A program made the translations under genes and the position numbers. The notes beneath the pieces were generated by a model. That model did not search any database and was not told the origin of the DNA. It worked only from the letters and a program-made list of their open reading frames with translations. A DNA stretch of 6,094 nt from Bacteroidota bacterium (GTDB taxonomy: Bacteria > Bacteroidota > Bacteroidia > B-17B0 > Aurantibacillaceae): assembly GCA_025359355.1 (NCBI GenBank), contig JANYGR010000528.1:1-6094 (forward strand), written 5' to 3'. Shown piece by piece: positions 1-5,995 of the stretch (position 1 is its first letter; each line of letters begins with the position of its first letter).

Positions 1-60
1 AAAGAAGTGCCCGATAGTAATATAGTGTGGAATTTAATACGGTATCATATAGTGCAGTAA
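1..60 (+). CDS. possible 3' end of an upstream gene (partial)
   Basis: Reading from base 1 in frame 1, 19 codons stay open and end at TAA (58-60); the peptide ends in NLIRYHIVQ. The other two plus-strand frames close within 25 bases. The peptide has a believable mix of charged, aromatic and aliphatic residues, and a hairpin with a T-rich tail follows within 10 bases, as expected after a gene end. No family can be named from so short a tail, and a 19-codon open stretch can occur by chance in A/T-rich DNA. The call rests on position and context only. Confidence 0.3.
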   Translation, partial: KEVPDSNIVWNLIRYHIVQ

Positions 61-65
61 ACGGT

Positions 66-105
66 TTGTAGTAAAAGACGTTTTACTATGGCGGTTTATT
101 TTTTT
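66..105 (+). terminator. A/T-rich hairpin with T-rich tail, weak terminator or leader element
   Basis: TAGTAAAA (69-76) and TTTTACTA (81-88) are perfect inverted copies around the loop GACG, and G-T pairs can extend the stem to 66-91. A T-rich stretch (95-105) follows, but it starts several bases after the stem, which weakens the terminator reading. It lies between the possible upstream gene end at 60 and the start at 130, so it could end the upstream transcript or sit in the leader of the large gene. Confidence 0.35.
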
Positions 106-129
106 AATAACATCTAAAAACATAATCTT

Positions 130-3100
130 ATGAAACAACCACGTTGGCCAAAAACTTTGGCAGTCATTTGCTTTGCCCTAATGGTAGGTAAGGGTGTAGC
201 GCAAACTACCCAACAAAAACAAAACCTCGAAAAATATTGGAATTATCGAGAAAGCCTGAAGCGTTATTTTATTAAAATAGGCTCCGGACAGGGCGAAAGC
301 GTTCCTGCTAATGTTTATACGCCAAGTACAAATTCGATGGGCTGGGGCGATGCCACTAGTTGGCTCGGCATGTATTATGCCATATTAGCCAGCGAATATA
401 AACTGTTGGTGCAAGACGGAAAACCAACCCAAGGCACCCTCAATGAGTTATACTATGCTCTGAATGCCCTAAATCGCTTAGATGATTATGATAGAAAATA
501 TTATACTGGTGGTATAGATGTTTTAACTCATCGTGACGGCTTCTTTTTACGAGATGATGTAGATGCAACATTAATTAATGAGTGGACGAGCCAATACGCT
601 ACCGTAAAAGATGATAGGTATAATTTGTCATCCATCACCAGCAGCAATATGTCGCCATTTGGATCTTTTAACAATTGGACACATAACGTAGAAAACGAAG
701 TGAGCTCCGACCAAATCATTGATATTTTTTACGGATTACGTTTTGTAGTGGATATGATTCCTGCTAATACCATAGTACAACCTACACCTGCTGACGCCCC
801 AATGGATTTAAAGCAAGAAGCAAAAAACATCGTAAGCAGGATTATGAGTCAGTTTCAATTGTTTCATCATTTAAATAGCAATGGTAACTGGCAAGGCGAA
901 CCTCAAATAGGAGCGCATGCCAATGGCGATGTGCGTGCTAATTGGATTTTGGTAAATCCAGTAACGGGTTTTAAAGACGGAGCAGGTTCGGAACCACGCC
1001 CTTTGGCATACGGGCTTGCAAAAGCAGCTGATAAAATTATGGGGACCCCCAATAATTGGACACAATTAGCTATCAGGCATCAAGAAGTGGATCAACTAGG
1101 TGATGGTTATTGGGGTGCTGATTTTGACGTATCTGTTAGTTTAAATACTATAAAAACAGATATTTGGGATAATATGGAGCAATTTGTTCCAAATCCTAAC
1201 GATGTTGGTTTAGACAACCCAACACAATATTGTATTGGCCTATCATCATCTATTACTAATGGTTTTAGCACGGGTGATATTTGTATTAAATCAAGTAAAA
1301 ATTATTTATCTGGTCCTAGTGGTATTCTTCAACCAAATACAGCCTTGATGTCTATGTATTTAGCTGTAGCAGGTAATACATGGCTTCATAACAATATTGC
1401 AAATAAAGCAAGCGTTTATCAAATGTATCCCTTCGATTTATCAGACGCTATATTAAATGGAAATACCGCTACAAGCCCTTATAGTTTTTATGAAAATGTA
1501 TTAGCATCAGCGCCTTGTAAAGGCCCTTACTATCATTCAGATACTGATTATTCTCCAGAATGGAATACTTCTGACAGATGGGAGCATCCTACTTATGGTG
1601 GTGTTTTGCGTAAATTTGAAGGGGATTTTGTAGGTATGGATTACATGTTGTTATATAACTTTACTCACTTATATTTTAAAAACACGGAGTCGTTACCGAG
1701 TTACGATCCAAATACAAATTGCGATTGTGCTAATAATCCTGCAATTCAAAAAAGTTTTGTGTCAGGTACATCTAATATCAATACCAATATGAATGTGGTA
1801 AGAAGATTCCCTCAATATAAAAATATAGGAATTTATATGAATGAGTTTATTACTACACCAGTTAATGTCATATCTGGCGGAACTATTAATAACAAAACAA
1901 CATTAATAGTTTGTGGAACAACGGTTGATGTGCGAAATAGCGGTGTCCTTAAAAATGCTGTTGGGCAAATAGCTTCTGATTCAATAAAAATAATGGTTAG
2001 AAATGGAGGCATTATTAATGTGGATGCAAATGGCACTTTAGAAATTACAAGTAACACGAAACTCATTATCCAAAAAGGATCAACGGTAAAAGCAAATAAT
2101 TCTAATGCAAAAATCATTATAAGAACTGGAGGTAAATTAATTGTTGAGCCAGGTGGTTTTTTAGAACTTAATAATGGAGGCACATTAATAATAGAAGACA
2201 ATGCTAAGGCTACAGTTCATTCAAAATTACTAAGTTCCACAACTAACAATAACGCCGTATTTACCTTTAACCAAGGTGCACAATTACAACTTAAAGGCGA
2301 TAACGCTGTGTTGGAGTTAAACGGTAGGTTGCATATAGGCGATAATGCCAATTTTGGCTTTACCTACCCTGGCAGTAATAGTGGGTATATTAATTTTAAC
2401 CGTGGCGCTGGTGTTTTGTGGGATAACTGGGCTACTGGCAACGCACATATTACCTGTGGATATAATTCTTCCTTTAAATTAGTGGGGCAAAGTAAAACAG
2501 ATAAGGTAATGGTTATTAATCAAAATGTAGTAGCCATGCCAAAAAACATTACACAATTCAGTATTAATAAGGGCTTAGTAGAGTTTAATACCTTTGATGC
2601 TTCTTTAGAATCGGATAATATTTTTATTTTAAATAATGCAACACTTAAAGGTATTGTTACTGCTCCACTTACTCAAAGTGGGCGTGGAGTAACTATGTTT
2701 GGGCAATATTTATTTATTGCGGGCAATTGCGATTTCCTAAATTTAAGAACAGGAATAAATGGCGCTTTATATTATGGTAACCATAGATTATCGAATGTAA
2801 ATAATTGTTTGTTTAATGAATGTAAAGTTGGTATTCAAACTTTTGGTGCAGGAACAAACTTAACTAATAACACCTTTTTAAATAATGAAGAGGCTATTTC
2901 TAGTCAAGGCTTAGAGTATAATAGTTTTATTAAAAGTAACACAATCACAGCCCCATTATTAGCAAGTTACTCGGACCAAACAATAAATGGTGGTTCTATA
3001 GGAGTTGTAACCCATGGTAATAATGGAACGTACGACTTTAATAACAACACTATTAATAATGTTAATACAGCATTACATGCTATCAATAATGATGTGAAAT

Positions 3101-4563
3101 TACGTTGTAATGATTTATCCAATAACGAGTTTGTATTATATGGTTCTACCAATAGTAAAATCAATATGAGTACCTTACTTGGTGCTGGTTATAATGATGC
3201 TAGTAACGCTATAAAATTTGCAGAATTTAATGAAGCCAATTTTTTTGAAGCTAATCAAGGCTACAACTCATTTAAAATTTCAGATCAATCGCATTGCTAT
3301 ACAGCCACAAGCCCAGCGCCCACCCATCCATCATATGTGGTATGCCCTATTATTGCAGATGGTTCCATCAATAATTATACAGGTTTTAATACAACAACCA
3401 ATAAATATGAATTGGTGGCTGAATTAAATTTTTGGCGACCGTTATATTTCCCTGGTAATATTATTGAGCACGAGTATTTTAATGTAACCAAAGCGCCACT
3501 ATTTTCTTCTGTTCAAAAAGGAGAATTAATTATTGGTACACCGCTTACAAGTATTACGCAAGCAGGTTGCCCAACTAATAATGGCGGTGGCAGTGGTGGT
3601 GGCCCTTCTCAAAGAGTTCATCCGCTTGACATTAATAGCATTAATAGTAGCATTACAACTCCTTCTTTTTATAATAAATCGTTACGCGACGCTTTAGTTT
3701 TTTCTATGAATAAGATGGATAATATGAAACATGTAACTAAGTTAAATCAAGCCGCAGATTTGTTGACAGAGATTTTAAAATTTAATTATACATCACCTAT
3801 TTTAAATCAAAATGATAAATATTTATTAGAGGTTTCTTACCAAAAATTATTTTCGTGTGTAGCTCAATTAACGGAATTATATAGCGATAGTTTAGGTGCT
3901 AACTCCTTACCACCTTCATTAAATAACAGGTATAATGATTTGCACAGTATTATTAATTTAAGATTATCTCGTAAAGGTATTTCTGAAATAGATTATAAAG
4001 AAGCAACGGATTTAATAAGATTAGATGATGCGTTAATTTATGGATTAGCGAGGCAACGTACTAATGCCATATCCATCATTAATGGTATTATTGCCAGTAA
4101 TCCTAAAAATGAACATGTTAATTTATTAGAACATTGGCGTTGCATTTATAGTACAGAAGAAGATGCTATTAATCATGTGATTTCTACTGAAAATGCTTTT
4201 GCTTCATTACTAAAATGTAATAACGACTATATGGTAATAAAAAAACAAAAGACAGCATCAGGCGCTAGGAAAGGGAATAGTAATCCTTTAGATGAGGTTT
4301 CTTATGCTAAAGATAATGCCATTGCCGTATATCCTAATCCTACACAAGGAAGTGTGATGATGGCGTATGATTTAAAAGATTACACAAGTATTACTTTTGA
4401 AATTTTTGATGTGCAAGGAAAGAAAATGGCAAGCTATGACATTAATGCCGCAGAACATCAATTTAATATTGATAATCTAAATTTAGAAAATGGTGTTTAT
4501 GTATATAGCATAAAAGCTGATGGAAAAAACTTGATGACTAAAAAAATAGTAGTGATGAAATAG
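130..4563 (+). CDS. large secreted multidomain protein with beta-helix and T9SS type A sorting domain
   Basis: This is a 1,477-residue exported protein of unknown function. The ATG is the first after an in-frame TAA at 115-117 and gives a good signal peptide: basic start, hydrophobic core at about 9-20, likely cleavage after GVA (24). Residues 25-515 are largely helical, with W72GDATSW78, D136GFFLRDDV144, S193DQ195 and G502MDYMLLYNF511; the pattern suggests an alpha/alpha toroid like those of some glycan-active enzymes, but no catalytic residues can be named. Residues about 578-1080 look like a right-handed parallel beta-helix: short regular coils rich in G and N first, then a pectate-lyase-like part with repeated NN-x-[FIL] turns at about 845-1020. 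A G/S linker (1150-1161) leads to a helical, TPR-like segment (about 1178-1375, with W1336RC). Residues 1396-1477 are the T9SS sorting domain: YPNPTQG (1401-1407), the G-VYVYSI strand and final KKIVVMK. A polysaccharide-binding or -cleaving role, or adhesion, is inference. Stops TAG TAA are in tandem. Confidence 0.9.
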   Translation: MKQPRWPKTLAVICFALMVGKGVAQTTQQKQNLEKYWNYRESLKRYFIKIGSGQGESVPANVYTPSTNSMGWGDATSWLGMYYAILASEYKLLVQDGKPTQGTLNELYYALNALNRLDDYDRKYYTGGIDVLTHRDGFFLRDDVDATLINEWTSQYATVKDDRYNLSSITSSNMSPFGSFNNWTHNVENEVSSDQIIDIFYGLRFVVDMIPANTIVQPTPADAPMDLKQEAKNIVSRIMSQFQLFHHLNSNGNWQGEPQIGAHANGDVRANWILVNPVTGFKDGAGSEPRPLAYGLAKAADKIMGTPNNWTQLAIRHQEVDQLGDGYWGADFDVSVSLNTIKTDIWDNMEQFVPNPNDVGLDNPTQYCIGLSSSITNGFSTGDICIKSSKNYLSGPSGILQPNTALMSMYLAVAGNTWLHNNIANKASVYQMYPFDLSDAILNGNTATSPYSFYENVLASAPCKGPYYHSDTDYSPEWNTSDRWEHPTYGGVLRKFEGDFVGMDYMLLYNFTHLYFKNTESLPSYDPNTNCDCANNPAIQKSFVSGTSNINTNMNVVRRFPQYKNIGIYMNEFITTPVNVISGGTINNKTTLIVCGTTVDVRNSGVLKNAVGQIASDSIKIMVRNGGIINVDANGTLEITSNTKLIIQKGSTVKANNSNAKIIIRTGGKLIVEPGGFLELNNGGTLIIEDNAKATVHSKLLSSTTNNNAVFTFNQGAQLQLKGDNAVLELNGRLHIGDNANFGFTYPGSNSGYINFNRGAGVLWDNWATGNAHITCGYNSSFKLVGQSKTDKVMVINQNVVAMPKNITQFSINKGLVEFNTFDASLESDNIFILNNATLKGIVTAPLTQSGRGVTMFGQYLFIAGNCDFLNLRTGINGALYYGNHRLSNVNNCLFNECKVGIQTFGAGTNLTNNTFLNNEEAISSQGLEYNSFIKSNTITAPLLASYSDQTINGGSIGVVTHGNNGTYDFNNNTINNVNTALHAINNDVKLRCNDLSNNEFVLYGSTNSKINMSTLLGAGYNDASNAIKFAEFNEANFFEANQGYNSFKISDQSHCYTATSPAPTHPSYVVCPIIADGSINNYTGFNTTTNKYELVAELNFWRPLYFPGNIIEHEYFNVTKAPLFSSVQKGELIIGTPLTSITQAGCPTNNGGGSGGGPSQRVHPLDINSINSSITTPSFYNKSLRDALVFSMNKMDNMKHVTKLNQAADLLTEILKFNYTSPILNQNDKYLLEVSYQKLFSCVAQLTELYSDSLGANSLPPSLNNRYNDLHSIINLRLSRKGISEIDYKEATDLIRLDDALIYGLARQRTNAISIINGIIASNPKNEHVNLLEHWRCIYSTEEDAINHVISTENAFASLLKCNNDYMVIKKQKTASGARKGNSNPLDEVSYAKDNAIAVYPNPTQGSVMMAYDLKDYTSITFEIFDVQGKKMASYDINAAEHQFNIDNLNLENGVYVYSIKADGKNLMTKKIVVMK

Positions 4564-4589
4564 TAAATATTTTATCTTATAGATACTTT

Positions 4590-4626
4590 AATAAAAAGGC
4601 GAGGATAAAATCCTCGCCTTTTTATT
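4590..4626 (+). terminator. intrinsic terminator of the large T9SS cargo gene
   Basis: AAAAAGGCGAGGA (4593-4605) and TCCTCGCCTTTTT (4611-4623) form a perfect 13-base-pair stem. One inner T-A pair and three outer A/T pairs extend it to 4590-4626 with a three-base loop. The T run 4619-4623 lies in the 3' arm. It sits 27 bases after the stop codon, and the A run in the 5' arm means it could also stop transcription on the minus strand. Confidence 0.9.
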
Positions 4627-4660
4627 TACAAGACGTTTGGTTAAGTGAATACAACGAGTA

Positions 4661-4958
4661 TAGCCCATAAACTACAAACTCTCATTGAAAATCAATTGGT
4701 CAGTGAGGTCAATAAACAAAGCGTCGAGCGTTAATTAGTAAGCGCCGACGACAAAGCATTAACGCTCGGTGACAAATAACAAACGCTCGTTGAAAAAGGA
4801 TTCGTCAATGAGGTCGATACACAAAGCGTCGAGCGTTAATTAGTAAGCGTCGGCGATAAAGCATTAACGCTCGGTGAAAGAGGAATTGAATGTGCCGTTA
4901 TTGTGTAAGTGTGTATATCCTCGTTTACCTCAATCGTAAAAAAACCAGTTATGGGCTA
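4661..4958. repeat. repeat block bracketed by a 10-base inverted repeat (MITE-like candidate)
   Basis: TAGCCCATAA (4661-4670) recurs inverted as TTATGGGCTA (4949-4958). The 298-base interval contains the two 97-base repeat copies and part of the doubtful small ORF. Short terminal inverted repeats around a non-coding, repeat-filled core fit a miniature non-autonomous element. No matching target-site duplication is visible outside the ends, apart from the TA that is already part of each end. A 10-base inverted match over this distance can also arise by chance, so the boundaries are tentative. Confidence 0.3.
4676..4877. repeat. two 97-base direct repeats, period 105, each with an internal inverted repeat
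   Basis: Copy 1 (4676-4772) and copy 2 (4781-4877) align without gaps with 12 differences in 97 positions by hand count, about 88% identity, separated by 8 bases. The 3' part is the best conserved. Each copy holds CGAGCGTTAAT and its perfect inverse ATTAACGCTCG (4725-4735 with 4758-4768; 4830-4840 with 4863-4873), giving an 11-pair stem with a 22-base loop at the same place. The word AACGCTCG[GT]TGA occurs at 4761, 4782 and 4866, with a degenerate form at 4677. No open frame runs through it. It looks like a structured intergenic repeat family; function unknown. Confidence 0.85.
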
Positions 4959-5033
4959 AAAGTTACCAGTTACAAAGTGGCATTGTTAAAGGATGTTAAG
5001 AGACGTAACATTTTACGAAAGGCTTCGTTATAA
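4890..5033 (+). CDS. doubtful small ORF, 47 codons
   Basis: An ATG at 4890 opens 47 codons ending at TAA (5031-5033). The product would begin MCRYCVSVYILVYLNRKK and be strongly basic, with TSYGLKV and TSYKVAL as an internal near-repeat caused by a CCAGTTA direct repeat in the DNA (4945 and 4965). A purine-rich GAGGAA lies just upstream of the ATG. The N-terminal 15 residues are hydrophobic enough for a short membrane segment. Against it are its place directly after the structured repeats, its overlap with the bracketing inverted repeat, and no family I recognise. It may be chance or a relic. Confidence 0.15.
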   Translation: MCRYCVSVYILVYLNRKKTSYGLKVTSYKVALLKDVKRRNILRKASL

Positions 5034-5063
5034 GACTTAAATCAACTATTATAAATTCATCTT

Positions 5064-5177
5064 TAAAAAAGGAGCAAGTATGATGATACATTTAAAGTAA
5101 TCACATTTTATAAAATGGATGATGCGGAACTAACTCCCGATAGCTATCGGGATAAAAAGCAACGCACATCGATTTGA
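5064..5177 (+). pseudogene. possible degraded transposase OrfA N-terminus
   Basis: The frame reads stop-KRSKYDDTFKVI and then continues about 25 more residues to TGA (5175-5177). The string KRSKYDDTFKV resembles the first residues of IS3-type OrfA helix-turn-helix proteins, which often begin MK-R-S/K-K/R-Y-D/S-D/E-x-FK-V. The codon just before AAA, where the start ATG would be expected, is TAA (5064-5066). After FKVI the likeness stops, and the 18-base palindrome at 5135 lies inside the remaining frame. If real, it is a short remnant with a lost start and no catalytic part. The matching stretch is only about 11 residues and was judged by eye, so chance is a serious alternative. Confidence 0.25.
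5135..5152. repeat. 18-base perfect palindrome TCCCGATAGCTATCGGGA
   Basis: TCCCGATAGCTATCGGGA reads the same on both strands with no loop. It is far more GC-rich than the flanking DNA, and no T run follows, so a terminator role is unlikely. My recollection, not checked here, is that the CCCGATAGCTATCGGG core is frequent in intergenic DNA of Bacteroidota. It could be a dispersed palindromic repeat or a dimeric protein-binding site. Confidence 0.8.
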
Positions 5178-5194
5178 AAAACAAAAAAGAATAG

Positions 5195-5270
5195 CCCGCA
5201 GATCTTACAGATAAACGCAGATTAAAAAAATATTAAAAATCAGCGAACATCAGCGACATCAGAGGGAAAT
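5195..5270. repeat. cluster of CGCAGAT and ATCAGCGA words
   Basis: CGCAGAT occurs at 5197-5203 and 5216-5222, 19 bases apart. ATCAGCGA occurs at 5239-5246 and 5249-5256, followed by the degenerate ATCAGAG at 5258-5264, a spacing of about 10 bases. CGCAGATT (5216-5223) and AATCAGCG (5238-5245) can pair at 7 of 8 positions across an A/T-rich loop, so the two word types are near-inverse halves of one hairpin. Similar strings (cgcagatt...aatctgcg) are, from memory, common as dispersed intergenic repeats in Bacteroidota. It lies 45 bases before the start of the 205-residue gene, so it may fall in its promoter or leader. Confidence 0.6.
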
Positions 5271-5315
5271 TAAAAAATAACAAATAAATTAATAATCTTT
5301 TAAAAAACAGAAATC

Positions 5316-5933
5316 ATGATACAACTTTTGAAAGCAATTTTAGGATTAAGTAAATTATCTCCAGCAGATAAAGTCATAAAATCCCAAAACATTAAGGATA
5401 GTATGCAAAGTTCGGGTAATTTTTTGGCTAGCAATATGCCTATTACCTATCTTATTTTGCAAACCTTAATTACTGATTTACACAATGCTATTATAGCAGC
5501 TGCTAATGGCACACCTACCGACACTGCCTATATGCACGAACAAGAACGCATGCTTGTAAATGCATTTAATTTAATTAAATCGCATGTAGAGATGGTGGCA
5601 AATAATAATAGCGCTAATGCGGCTAGTATTATTACATCGGCAGGTATGCAAGTAGCTACCCTAGGAGGTTCTAATGCAGTAAGTGAGTTAACGTTAGAGG
5701 CCTTAGGTAATGGCAAAATCAAAATACGTGTGCCACGCCAAACTGGCGAAAAAGCGTTTATTTTTGAAAGCAGCACTGATAATATCACTTGGACAGAAGT
5801 ATTATTTAGTAGCAATACAACCATCACGTTATCTAGCCAAATACCCGTTTCAACAATTTATATCAGGTACAGTGCTATTAGCAAAACTGGCAAAGGCGCT
5901 AGTAGTCAATCAAAATCAGTTGTTGTGCTTTAG
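5316..5933 (+). CDS. 205-residue protein, helical N-terminal half plus fibronectin-III-like C-terminal half
   Basis: This is an uncharacterised protein. The ATG at 5316 is the first after an in-frame TAA (5301-5303); no Shine-Dalgarno sequence is visible. Residues 1-105 look like a helical bundle: LLKAILGLSKLSPADKV, then two longer amphipathic helices around 43-64 and 73-96, ending VEMVANNNS before the short motif S108AGM111. Residues about 121-205 look like a fibronectin type III or similar beta-sandwich: alternating strands KIKIRVP, KAFIFESS, W159 in the NITWTEV strand, STIYIRYSAIS and a final SVVVL strand. The plan resembles small fibronectin-III-like hypothetical proteins I know from Bacteroidota. 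There is no signal peptide, since the N-terminus is amphipathic, and no sorting domain, so a cytoplasmic place is likely. The C-terminal half would suit protein or glycan binding, but no partner is visible. Triple stop TAG TAA TAA; its own terminator follows. Confidence 0.85.
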   Translation: MIQLLKAILGLSKLSPADKVIKSQNIKDSMQSSGNFLASNMPITYLILQTLITDLHNAIIAAANGTPTDTAYMHEQERMLVNAFNLIKSHVEMVANNNSANAASIITSAGMQVATLGGSNAVSELTLEALGNGKIKIRVPRQTGEKAFIFESSTDNITWTEVLFSSNTTITLSSQIPVSTIYIRYSAISKTGKGASSQSKSVVVL

Positions 5934-5957
5934 TAATAAGATGTCGAGTTATAATTT

Positions 5958-5995
5958 AAAAACTCCTTCGTTAGAAATAGCGAAGGAGTTTTTTT
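5958..5995 (+). terminator. intrinsic terminator after the 205-residue gene, probably bidirectional
   Basis: AAAAACTCCTTCG (5958-5970) and CGAAGGAGTTTTT (5981-5993) form a perfect 13-base-pair stem. One T-G and two A-T inner pairs lead to a GAAA loop (5974-5977), which fits the GNRA tetraloop pattern. A seven-T run (5989-5995) follows, and the five A at 5958-5962 give a T run on the other strand. It could therefore also end a minus-strand transcript entering from the right edge. Confidence 0.9.

Noticed and set aside
20..54. ATATAGTG direct repeat at 20-27 and 47-54
   Set aside because: Eight bases of A/T-rich sequence, 27 apart, inside a possible coding tail; chance is enough.
157..171. Lipoprotein signal around Cys14
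   Set aside because: The residues before Cys14 (AVI) do not fit a lipobox, and a normal cleavage site follows at GVA (24).
528..3164. Minus-strand open frames inside the large gene (528-719, 871-1065, 1833-2201, 2967-3164)
   Set aside because: They lie wholly antisense to a strongly supported 1,477-residue frame and show no recognisable protein.
3218..3427. 69-codon plus-strand frame
   Set aside because: It lies out of frame inside the large gene; its composition is a shift of the real reading frame.
4676..4877. CRISPR array
   Set aside because: Only two copies, 97 bases long with an 8-base spacer between them; repeat and spacer lengths do not fit CRISPR.
5015..5028. ACGAA-AGGC-TTCGT hairpin
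   Set aside because: Only five base pairs and no T run after it; too weak to call a terminator or RNA element.
5080..5100. ATG ATG ATA CAT TTA AAG TAA (six codons) with AGGAG five bases upstream
   Set aside because: The ribosome site looks good but the peptide would be six residues; better explained as part of a relic or as chance.
5528..5827. 99-codon minus-strand frame
   Set aside because: Antisense to the 205-residue gene, with low-complexity leucine-rich content expected from the reverse of a helical protein.
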